Below, piece after piece: positions 1-5,921 of a DNA stretch of 8,734 bases. The notes under the pieces were generated by a model. It saw nothing but the letters and a program-made list of their open reading frames with translations, was not told the origin of the DNA and made no database searches. A program made the translations under genes and the position numbers. The stretch is taken from positions 1 through 8,734 of the forward strand of contig CAYUYH010000117.1 of assembly GCA_964449175.1 (NCBI GenBank). Reading direction: 5' to 3'. This DNA is from CAYUYH01 sp964449175 (GTDB taxonomy: Bacteria > Planctomycetota > Phycisphaerae > SM23-33). Position 1 is the stretch's first letter. Each line of letters starts with the position of its first letter.

Positions 1-1
1 G

Positions 2-316
2 CTCAACATCCATTCCATCCTCGCACCCAACTACGGCGTGACGATAGTGGAGGCCTTCGCCGCCGAGGCCAGCAAGCTCAACGCGGTCCGCTACGTCGCC
101 CAGGCGGACCTCACCCCGCCGGCCCGCATCGCCGCCGTCGGCGACGACGTCAACGACCTGGCCCTGATCCGCGGCGTCGGCCTGGGCGCAGCCATGCCGG
201 ACTCCCCGCCGGAGCTGACCGCCGCGGCCAAACACGTCGCCGCAGACGGTCTGGCTGCGTTCATCCGCGAACTCGTCGCCGGGAAGTTGGACGAAGTCGG
301 GAAGGGCGCGCCGTAG
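2..316 (+). CDS. HAD-superfamily hydrolase, C-terminal part (5' truncated)
   Basis: The reading frame is open to the left edge and ends at TAG 314-316, leaving the last 104 residues. The visible part contains the HAD motif IV block VGDDVNDLALI, whose acidic residues bind the catalytic Mg2+. It is followed by a Cof-type glycine-rich turn (GVGLGAAMPDSP) and an Ala-rich tail (AAKHVAADGLAAFI) typical of sugar-phosphate or Cof-like phosphatases. A lysine upstream, in EASKLNAVRYVA, fits motif III. Motifs I and II and the cap domain lie outside the window, so the substrate cannot be inferred. Phosphoglycolate phosphatase-like or sugar-phosphatase activity is possible. The gene is separated from the next by an N gap, so its linkage to the rest of the window is only as good as the scaffolding. 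Confidence 0.8.
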   Translation, partial: LNIHSILAPNYGVTIVEAFAAEASKLNAVRYVAQADLTPPARIAAVGDDVNDLALIRGVGLGAAMPDSPPELTAAAKHVAADGLAAFIRELVAGKLDEVGKGAP

Positions 317-319
317 CAC

Positions 320-329
320 NNNNNNNNNN
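320..329. other. Assembly gap (10 Ns)
   Basis: Ten consecutive Ns lie between the stop of the HAD gene (316) and the stop of the convergent methyltransferase gene (337). A round run of ten is usually a scaffolding placeholder, so the true gap length is unknown and sequence such as a terminator may be missing. Confidence 0.97.
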
Positions 330-336
330 TCCGCGC

Positions 337-1146
337 TCACCCGTCGCGGCGGATGACGAAGAACAGCTCCGTCCCCAGCACGAAGGACTCGTGCTCCCAG
401 CCGGCCGACGCCAGCGCCTCGCGCATGCGGTCGGCGTAGAATGTCTCCATCCCGACGTCTCGCCCGCCCAGCGTCCGCGTGGGAAACGATACGACCGCGT
501 GGCGGCAGGGCGTCGACCGCAGCAGCTCCAGCCCGCTGCCCGGCCGCTGCTGGTCCAGGCTGGTCAGCAGCTTCATCATGAAGGCCACGTCGCACGGCTC
601 GTCGACGGGCCGGACCAGCACATCCTGGCAGCGGGCCTCGCCGGCTACGCGGGTCAGCCGGAAGAACTCGGCCACCACGCCCACCAGGCCGCTATCAATA
701 TCCAGGGCGAGGTAGCGGGCGCCCGCGGGCAGGTCCATCCACGGGACGGCCAGCGGGTTCAGGCCGCAGCCGATGTCGCAGATCGACCCCGGCCCGCCGG
801 CGATCTCGAAGATGCGGGCAAACAGCTCGTCCAGGATGCCCAGCCGCTCGCGGGTCGATTCCTGAAGGGCCATCGCCTTGGCGCAGGCGGCCCTTAGCTC
901 AGCCGGATCGGCGCCGGCGGTCAGCGCGGCGACCAGCCTAGCGGCCCGGGCGAGGTCCCGGCGGGTGCAGAATGCCCCGCAGACCTGGTGGAGCTTGCGT
1001 TTGGCCCGCTTGACTGCGTCGGCCGGGCGGGGCGAGCGGTCCAGCGCCCACGCGGCGATCCGCTCCAGCGTCTCGTCGCAGACCCGCCCGTACTTGGCGG
1101 ACCTACTGAGCTGCGCGACGACTTCCTGTTGGGCTTGGCTGTCCAT
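337..1146 (-). CDS. ArmA/RmtB/Sgm-family 16S rRNA (guanine-1405-N7)-methyltransferase homologue
   Basis: The predicted 269-residue protein has the length of the aminoglycoside-resistance 16S rRNA methyltransferases (RmtB about 251, ArmA about 257, Sgm about 274 residues). These enzymes use SAM to methylate N7 of G1405 in the 30S A site. Family blocks appear in order: SAKYGRVCDETLERI (16-30), KRKLHQVCGAF (49-59), ESTRERLGILDELF (96-109), the SAM loop DIGCGLNPLA (124-133), LDIDSGL (148-154), QDVLVRP (174-180), MKLLTSLDQQRPGS (191-204), VVSFPTRTLGGRDVGME (218-234) and LGTELFFVIRRDG (257-269). From memory RmtB has near-identical blocks at the same order and spacing (VLDIACGLNPLAL, AVSFPTRSLGGRGKGME, IGTELIYLIKKNG). 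The ATG at 1146 is preceded by GAGG with a 4-nt spacer. Family assignment is strong; the actual target base and any resistance are inferred. No antibiotic biosynthesis genes or mobile elements adjoin it. Confidence 0.88.
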   Translation of the reverse strand: MDSQAQQEVVAQLSRSAKYGRVCDETLERIAAWALDRSPRPADAVKRAKRKLHQVCGAFCTRRDLARAARLVAALTAGADPAELRAACAKAMALQESTRERLGILDELFARIFEIAGGPGSICDIGCGLNPLAVPWMDLPAGARYLALDIDSGLVGVVAEFFRLTRVAGEARCQDVLVRPVDEPCDVAFMMKLLTSLDQQRPGSGLELLRSTPCRHAVVSFPTRTLGGRDVGMETFYADRMREALASAGWEHESFVLGTELFFVIRRDG

Positions 1147-1206
1147 CGGGCCTCGGCTGGTCGTGCTGCCTGAGCGATACTTCGGCGCTGTCCGCGCGGC
1201 GAAGCG

Positions 1207-1229
1207 GCGGTATTATAGCCTATCGAGGT
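1207..1229. promoter_or_regulatory. Divergent promoter region with a symmetric TATTATA -10 element
   Basis: In the 91-bp spacer between the divergent methyltransferase and peptidase genes, TATTATA (1211-1217) is an isolated A/T island. On + it gives TATTAT (1211-1216), with a weak CTGTCC (1188-1193) 17 bp upstream. This predicts a start near 1223 and a short leader carrying the GAGG ribosome-binding site (1225-1228) for the ATG at 1238. On - it reads as a perfect TATAAT (1217-1212) for the methyltransferase with a roughly 60-nt leader, but I see no convincing -35 there. This is a motif reading only. Confidence 0.5.
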
Positions 1230-1237
1230 ATCGACGC

Positions 1238-2764
1238 ATGCGTCTGGTGCGATGGATCAACGTGGCGATCGTCATCCTGGCCGCCTGCCGGCCTTGCTGC
1301 GGCCAGTCCGCCCCGGCCGAGGATGTCTATCTCATCGTGACTCGGCCGATGTTTGCCGAGGCGGTCGGCCCGCTGGTCGTCCATCGCCGCAAGGACGGCT
1401 ATCGCGTGGTCGTCTCGACCGCGCCGGTCGAGGCGGCGATCCGCTCCTGCGGCCGCGAGCCGGCGATGATACTGCTGGTCGGCGACGAGCAGGGCGACGC
1501 CAGCCGCGACCAGCCCTGGTACGTGCCGACGCAGCGGGTGGCGTTCTACCGCTGGCGGTCAGTCCAGAGCGAGGAAATGCCGACCGACGCCCTCTACGGC
1601 GACCTGGACGGCGACCGGACGCAGGACGTGCCCGTGGGCCGGCTGCCCGCACGCACCGCCGACCAGGCCGCCGAGATGATCGCCAAGACGATCGCCTACG
1701 AGGCCCGCCCGCCGAGGCTGGACGACCTGACCTTCCCCGTCTGGGCGGGCACGTCCCAGTGGGGCAGGGCGGCCGACGTGCTGGCCGAGTCGATGCTCAC
1801 CGGCGGGATCGAGCAGATCGCCCCGCGGTGGGTCCAGCCGTGGATCATCTTCGCCAGCTCCTCCAGCCCGTTTTGCCGTTGGCCGCCGTCGCAGGGGCCG
1901 GCCTTCGAGCGGCAGCTCCGCCGCGGCGGGGCGTTCGCACTGCTGATCGGCCACGGCCTGCGGCGGCGTTTCCACTCGATGGAATTCGGCATCTGGTCCG
2001 TCGATTACGACGCCGCCGAGGTCGCCCCCGCGCTGGCCGAGGGCGCCCCAGCCGGACCGATGGCGATCATTGCCTGCTATTGCGGCGACTTCACCGGCGC
2101 CGATGACTGCCTTGCCGAAGCGCTGGTCAAGGCGCCGGCCGGGCCGGTCGCCGTGATCGCCGCGACGACCGAGTCGCACCCGCTGCCGAACTACTTCTCC
2201 GCACAGGCGATCGCGCGGGCGTGGGGCGGCGGGCCGCGCCGCCTCGGCGAGCTCTGGCTGGCAGCCCAGCAGGCCGCCTATCGGGCACAGAACCCCCTCG
2301 TCGAGGCGCTGCTCGCCCAGGTGGAGGGCACGCTGGCCGCGCAGATCGACACGGGCCGAATCCGCCGCGACCACATGCTGCTATACGCGATGCTGGGCGA
2401 CCCAGCCACGCGGCTGAAACTTCCCCGCCCGCTGCACGGTAGGCTGCGGCGGATGGAGGACGGCTGGCATTGGCAGGTAGAGCGGCCGGAGGGCGCCGAC
2501 GTGCTGTACGTGGGGTTCCGCCCGGTCGGGCAGACGCTGCCGCTCGTGTCCCGGCCTATCACGCGCCCCGCCGCCGAGCGAACCCACCAGGCCGCCAACG
2601 CCGTCTACGCCTTCCGGGCGCTGGCGAAGCTCACCGGTGATCAGCCCTGGGAGGGCGACATGGATACCCCCGGCACGCTCCGCCTGGTCGCCATAGGCCA
2701 ACACGCCATCTACGCCGCGGGCCTGCAATTGACCGAACCGACGACTTCCCCGGCGGCGAAGTGA
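1238..2764 (+). CDS. Exported gingipain-like C25-family cysteine peptidase
   Basis: The 508-residue protein resembles peptidase family C25. From the ATG at 1238 (GAGG 10 nt upstream) it opens with a signal peptide: basic MRLVRW, then hydrophobic INVAIVILAAC. LAAC (14-17) fits a lipobox, so it may be a lipoprotein anchored at Cys17. Otherwise signal peptidase I would cut near QSAPA. The C25 blocks follow: YGDLDGDRTQDVPVGRLPART, then IGHG with the probable catalytic His239, then IIACYCGDF with probable catalytic Cys280 (RgpB has ACVNGDF around Cys244). CLAEAL and AVIAATTESHPLPN come next, and MLGDPATRLKLP closes the domain. About 110 C-terminal residues after this look like a beta-rich appendage. 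No Por-type sorting domain is evident. The frame continues upstream to 878, but that part is antisense to the methyltransferase gene and would precede the signal peptide. The substrate is unknown. Confidence 0.85.
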   Translation: MRLVRWINVAIVILAACRPCCGQSAPAEDVYLIVTRPMFAEAVGPLVVHRRKDGYRVVVSTAPVEAAIRSCGREPAMILLVGDEQGDASRDQPWYVPTQRVAFYRWRSVQSEEMPTDALYGDLDGDRTQDVPVGRLPARTADQAAEMIAKTIAYEARPPRLDDLTFPVWAGTSQWGRAADVLAESMLTGGIEQIAPRWVQPWIIFASSSSPFCRWPPSQGPAFERQLRRGGAFALLIGHGLRRRFHSMEFGIWSVDYDAAEVAPALAEGAPAGPMAIIACYCGDFTGADDCLAEALVKAPAGPVAVIAATTESHPLPNYFSAQAIARAWGGGPRRLGELWLAAQQAAYRAQNPLVEALLAQVEGTLAAQIDTGRIRRDHMLLYAMLGDPATRLKLPRPLHGRLRRMEDGWHWQVERPEGADVLYVGFRPVGQTLPLVSRPITRPAAERTHQAANAVYAFRALAKLTGDQPWEGDMDTPGTLRLVAIGQHAIYAAGLQLTEPTTSPAAK

Positions 2765-2993
2765 ACAGGTGGCCAGACAGGTGGCATGGCCCCTGGCACG
2801 GCCATGGGCCGCCCCGTGGCAGGCTGCCGAAGGCTGGCCATGGTGGCCCTCGGGCCGTGCCAACGTGTCCATCCCTGACAACGTTCACCATGCCGAGGCT
2901 GCGCCCTTCGACTCGCTGCGCTCACTTCCGGCTTCGCCCGTTGGGCTTTGCCGGACGCGCAGGACCACGCCAAGGCATGGCGCCGTAGGGCCC
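2765..2993. other. Non-coding convergent spacer between the peptidase and pcm genes
   Basis: This 229-bp stretch lies between two converging stop codons and holds no convincing gene. Its left half is a long imperfect inverted repeat (see 2795-2861). Its right half (about 2900-2960) is a C/G-rich tract around CTTCGACTCGCTGCGCTCAC that reads like a dispersed intergenic repeat rather than coding sequence. No T-tract follows the hairpin on either strand. Confidence 0.7.
2795..2861. repeat. Imperfect inverted repeat / long hairpin in a convergent spacer
   Basis: GGCACGGCC (2795-2803) pairs perfectly with GGCCGTGCC (2853-2861). Inside a small asymmetric bulge, GGGCC (2806-2810) pairs with GGCCC (2845-2849), and weaker pairing continues toward a GCCGAAGGC mini-hairpin (2826-2834) at the tip. 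Because it sits between converging genes, it could act as a bidirectional transcription stop or be a dispersed palindromic repeat. The absence of a U-tract argues against a classical intrinsic terminator. Confidence 0.6.
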
Positions 2994-3659
2994 TCACCCC
3001 TCAGGCCAGGCGCCGTCGCCTCGGCCTATGAGCTTGACGAATCGCACGTCGCACAGCTCGCGGCGGGCGAGCTTCTCGCCGCGGCGCTGGACGACCACGA
3101 GCGTCTGGTAATGCTCGCCCCCGATAGGCATGACGATCCGCCCGCCGTCGGCGAGCTGGTCGATCCACGGTTGAGGGACTTCCCTGGCGGCTGCACCACA
3201 GATGATGCGGTCGAACGGCGCCTCGGCCGGCCAGCCCAGGCTGCCGTCCCGCGTGGCCAGCGTGACGTTGGAGATGCCCAGCCGGGCGAGCGTGTCCGTC
3301 GCCCGCTCGGTCAGTTGCTCCAGCCGCTCCAGCGCGTAGACGTGCCGGGCCAACGCGGCCAGCAGGGCGGTCTGGTAGCCGCTGCCCGCGCCGACGTCCA
3401 GCACCTTGTCGGTCGGTTGGACGTCCAGCTCCTGGAGCATCAGAGCGATCACGTAGGGCTGGCTGATGGTCTGGCCGTAGCCGATCGGCACGGGCCCGTC
3501 CTCGTATGCCTGGTGGATGCGCTCCGGCGGGAGGAACATCTCGCGCGGCGTGGCGAGGAAGGCCTTCAGAACCGCCTGGTCGCGTATCCCCCGCGACCTG
3601 AGCTGCTGCTCGACCATCGCCTCCAGCGGGGAAGAGGGATTGTGTTCTTTCGCGGGCAT
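2994..3659 (-). CDS. pcm: Protein-L-isoaspartate O-methyltransferase
   Basis: This 221-residue protein has the usual PCMT length. The enzyme transfers the SAM methyl group to the alpha-carboxyl of L-isoaspartyl residues in damaged cytosolic proteins and so starts their repair. Diagnostic blocks are RGIRDQAVLKAFLATPREMFLP (23-44), the substrate-binding GYGQTISQPYVIA (60-72) and SAM motif I, VLDVGAGSGYQTALLA (86-101). Then come HVYALERL, the TRDGSLGWPAEAPFDRII segment and GGRIVMPIG. The frame stays open far upstream, but that sequence is antisense to the SAM hydrolase and bioA genes. The ATG at 3659 gives a start matching family members. There is no good Shine-Dalgarno site, and a consensus -10 ends 9 nt before the ATG, so a nearly leaderless mRNA is predicted. 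Met15 is an alternative start, but its GGAGG is too close (about 2 nt). Confidence 0.93.
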   Translation of the reverse strand: MPAKEHNPSSPLEAMVEQQLRSRGIRDQAVLKAFLATPREMFLPPERIHQAYEDGPVPIGYGQTISQPYVIALMLQELDVQPTDKVLDVGAGSGYQTALLAALARHVYALERLEQLTERATDTLARLGISNVTLATRDGSLGWPAEAPFDRIICGAAAREVPQPWIDQLADGGRIVMPIGGEHYQTLVVVQRRGEKLARRELCDVRFVKLIGRGDGAWPEG

Positions 3660-3668
3660 CACGGGCCT

Positions 3669-3697
3669 ATTATATGACGCTGCTCGGCGGCGGACAA
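3669..3697 (-). promoter_or_regulatory. sigma70-type promoter for pcm (TTGTCC-N17-TATAAT), near-leaderless
   Basis: Read on the minus strand, TTGTCC (3697-3692) is separated by exactly 17 bp from a perfect TATAAT (3674-3669). The predicted transcription start (about 3661-3663) is within a few bases of the pcm ATG at 3659, leaving almost no leader. The same A/T island read on + (TATTAT, 3668-3673) could serve the divergent SAM hydrolase gene, with a leader of about 34 nt containing GAGGA. No good + strand -35 is visible. Confidence 0.65.
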
Positions 3698-3713
3698 AGG
3701 CCGCGAGGACGAC

Positions 3714-4529
3714 ATGGCGAGGCGACAACTGGCGACACTGCTGACGGACTTCGGCACGGCGGACCCTTACGTCGCGGCGATGAAGGGCGTGATTCTGTCG
3801 GCCTGCCCCGGCGTGCGGATCGTGGACATCAGCCACGACATCCCGCCGCACGACGTGCTGGCCGCGGCGATCGTCCTGGCGCAGTCGGCGCCGTACTTCC
3901 CGCCGGAGACGCTGCACGTGGCGGTCGTGGACCCCGGCGTCGGCACGGAGCGGCGAATCCTGGCCGGGCGGCTCGGCGGGCAACTGTTCCTGGCGCCGGA
4001 CAACGGGGTGATAAGCTTCGTGGCCGCCGCCATGCGGGTCGAGGCGCTGGTCGTCGTGCGCGACGCCGACCGGCAGGCGCGGGCGGCGGCCTCGATGACC
4101 TTCCACGGGCGGGACATCTTCGCGCCGATCGCCGGGAGAATCCTCAGCGGCCTGGCCGTCGACAAGCTGGGCCCGCCGGCCGGCACCTACAAGGCGATGG
4201 AGCTGCCCGCGCCGGTCGAGCACGACCGCCGCATCGTCGGCGAGGTCATCTACGTCGATCACTTCGGCAATCTCATCACCAACATCTCCGGCGAGCTGGT
4301 CGCCCGCGGGTGGCGCGACCCAGGCGGCGTGAAGGTCGGCTGCGGCGGCCGGGGGGATGTCCCGTTCGCGCTGACGTACGGCCAGGTGGCGGCGGGCGAG
4401 GCGCTGGCGCTTTTCAACTCGATGGGCCTGCTTGAGGTGGCCGTCAACCGCGGGCGGGCGTGCGACGTCCTCGCCGCGGGGGTCGGCAGCGAGGTGATCG
4501 TCATGGAAGCCGGCGACGCCAGCCGCTAA
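3714..4529 (+). CDS. SAM hydroxide adenosyltransferase (SAM hydrolase, DUF62 family)
   Basis: This 271-residue protein belongs to the DUF62 family related to bacterial fluorinase and chlorinase. Characterised DUF62 members use water to split SAM into adenosine and L-methionine. The N-terminal domain shows LLTDFGTADPYVAAMKG (9-25, with Asp12), IVDISHDIPPHD (36-47), HVAVVDPGVGTERR (68-81), APDNGV (94-99) and TFHGRDIFAPIAG (129-141). The family triad maps to Asp73, Arg80 and His131, matching the spacing of the hydrolytic members. The C-terminal domain has YVDHFGNLITNI and FNSMGLLEVAVNRG, used for adenine binding. The Asp-Arg-His triad favours hydrolysis over halogenation. The ATG at 3714 follows GAGGA with 6 nt spacing. 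It is divergent from pcm and 12 bp ahead of bioA, probably co-transcribed with it. Its physiological role is not established in general. Confidence 0.9.
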   Translation: MARRQLATLLTDFGTADPYVAAMKGVILSACPGVRIVDISHDIPPHDVLAAAIVLAQSAPYFPPETLHVAVVDPGVGTERRILAGRLGGQLFLAPDNGVISFVAAAMRVEALVVVRDADRQARAAASMTFHGRDIFAPIAGRILSGLAVDKLGPPAGTYKAMELPAPVEHDRRIVGEVIYVDHFGNLITNISGELVARGWRDPGGVKVGCGGRGDVPFALTYGQVAAGEALALFNSMGLLEVAVNRGRACDVLAAGVGSEVIVMEAGDASR

Positions 4530-4541
4530 GATGCCCCAGCC

Positions 4542-5921
4542 ATGACCGCATCGCCGAAGATAGACAACGGCTTCGCCGCCGCGCTCTACCGCGCGGACGG
4601 GGCGTGCGTGTGGCATCCGTTCACGCGGATGTCCGCCTGGCTGGGCGAGGCGGACGACGAGGGCAGGGTCATCGTCGCCGGCGAGGGTTTTGAGCTGATC
4701 GACGCGCGCGGGCGGCGATACATCGACGGGTTCTCCAGCCTGTGGTGCAACCTTCACGGGCATCGCGCGGGGCGGATCGACGCAGCCATCCGCGACCAGC
4801 TCGCCCGGATCGCCCACTCCACGCTGCTGGGGCACGGATCGCCGCCGAGCATCGAGCTGGCGGAGCGGCTGGTGCGGATCGCGCCGCGGGGGCTGACGAA
4901 GGTCTTCTACAGCGACAGCGGCGCGACGGCTGTCGAAGTGGCGCTGAAGATGGCCTACCAGTACTACCATAACCTAGGCCGGTCCCGGCGGCGGTTCCTA
5001 GCGCTGCGCGAGGGCTACCACGGCGACACGCTCGGCGCGGTCAGCGTGGGCGGCATCGCCGCGTTCCACTCGCTGTTCCGCCCGCTGCTGTTCGAGGCGA
5101 CGTTTGCCGACTGCCCCAACCGGTACTATCACCCGGCCGGCGACGCCGCGGCCGAGGCCGTGCTGGCGCAGATCGACTCGATCCTGGCAGGCGCGCCGGG
5201 CGAGTTCTGCGCCGTGATCCTCGAGCCGCTGATCCAGGCGGCGGGCGGGATGCTCACGCACCCGGCGGGCTTCCTGGCCGGCGTGCGCGAGCTGACACGC
5301 CGACATGACGTGCTGCTGATCGCCGACGAGGTGGCCACCGGCTTCTGCCGCACGGGCAGGCTGTTCGCCTGCGAGCACGAGGGCGTCTGCCCCGACCTGA
5401 TGTGCCTGGGCAAGGGCCTGAGCGGCGGCTACCTGCCCGTCGCCGCGACGCTGACCACGCAGAAGGTATTCGACGCGTTCCTGGGGACCGCGGGCGATGG
5501 GCACACCTTCTACCACGGCCACACGTTCACCGGTAATGCGTTGGGTTGCGCGGCGGCGGCGGCGAGCGTGGACCTGATCTTCTCTTCGGGGCTGCTGGGA
5601 GCATTGCCGGCGAAGGCGGAGCTGATGCGGACTCGCCTGGCGGCGCTGGCCGACCACCCGCACGTCGGCGACATCCGCCAGTGCGGCGTGATGGTGGGCA
5701 TGGATATCGTGGCCGATCGCGGCGAGCGGCGGCGGTTCGACCCGGCCGAGCTGGTCGGCGCGAGGATATGCCGCCACGCCCGCCGGCACGGCATCATCAC
5801 CCGCCCGCTGGGCGACGTGGTGGTGCTGATGCCCGCCCCGGCCATGGACAGCGAAACCCTCGGGAGGCTCGTTGACGGTGTCGTCGCGTCGATCAAGGAG
5901 TTCGACTACCCGACCGTTTGA
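4542..5921 (+). CDS. bioA: 7,8-diaminopelargonate synthase (BioA/BioK-type transaminase)
   Basis: This 459-residue class III PLP transaminase converts 7-keto-8-aminopelargonate to 7,8-diaminopelargonate, the antepenultimate biotin step. Visible marks are the BioA signature WHPFTRM (25-31), SSLWCNLHGHR, VFYSDSGATAVEVALKMAYQYY, the cofactor Asp262 in LLIADEVATGF, the Schiff-base Lys291 in CLGKGLSGGYLP, and FYHGHTFTGNALGCAAA. The STLLGHGSPPSIELAERL and YSDSGATAVEVALKMA segments resemble the Bacillus BioK branch, which can use lysine rather than SAM as amino donor, more than E. coli BioA. The donor is therefore open. The ATG at 4542 lies 12 bp after the SAM hydrolase stop and lacks a clear Shine-Dalgarno site, suggesting translational coupling. 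Its 3' end overlaps the bioD start. bioF and bioB are not in the window. Confidence 0.93.
   Translation: MTASPKIDNGFAAALYRADGACVWHPFTRMSAWLGEADDEGRVIVAGEGFELIDARGRRYIDGFSSLWCNLHGHRAGRIDAAIRDQLARIAHSTLLGHGSPPSIELAERLVRIAPRGLTKVFYSDSGATAVEVALKMAYQYYHNLGRSRRRFLALREGYHGDTLGAVSVGGIAAFHSLFRPLLFEATFADCPNRYYHPAGDAAAEAVLAQIDSILAGAPGEFCAVILEPLIQAAGGMLTHPAGFLAGVRELTRRHDVLLIADEVATGFCRTGRLFACEHEGVCPDLMCLGKGLSGGYLPVAATLTTQKVFDAFLGTAGDGHTFYHGHTFTGNALGCAAAAASVDLIFSSGLLGALPAKAELMRTRLAALADHPHVGDIRQCGVMVGMDIVADRGERRRFDPAELVGARICRHARRHGIITRPLGDVVVLMPAPAMDSETLGRLVDGVVASIKEFDYPTV
5862..5867 (+). promoter_or_regulatory. Strong Shine-Dalgarno inside the bioA end, deciding the bioD start
   Basis: GGGAGG lies within the bioA coding sequence, 4 nt before the TTG at 5872 and 10 nt before the GTG at 5878. 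It is one of the best ribosome-binding sites in the window and supports an overlapping bioD start. A second purine run, AAGGAG (5895-5900), is 22 nt from the next in-frame GTG (5923), too far to serve it well. Confidence 0.6.

Noticed and set aside
878..1237. 120-residue N-terminal extension of the C25 peptidase
   Set aside because: It is antisense to the methyltransferase gene. It would also bury a clear signal peptide that starts at 1238 with a well-placed ribosome site.
1559..2374. 271-residue minus-strand open frame opposite the C25 peptidase
   Set aside because: It is antisense to conserved C25 motifs, with no family features of its own.
2769..3677. 302-residue plus-strand open frame across the spacer and pcm
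   Set aside because: It is antisense to pcm and runs through the non-coding hairpin, with no domain.
3714..4529. Fluorinase or chlorinase rather than SAM hydrolase
   Set aside because: The Asp73-Arg80-His131 triad and short length match the hydrolytic DUF62 branch. No halometabolite genes are nearby.
3660..4970. Long N-terminal extension of pcm on the minus strand
   Set aside because: It is antisense to the SAM hydrolase and bioA genes, low-complexity in Arg, Pro and Ala, and starts far upstream of the normal PCMT N-terminus. A promoter lies directly before 3659.
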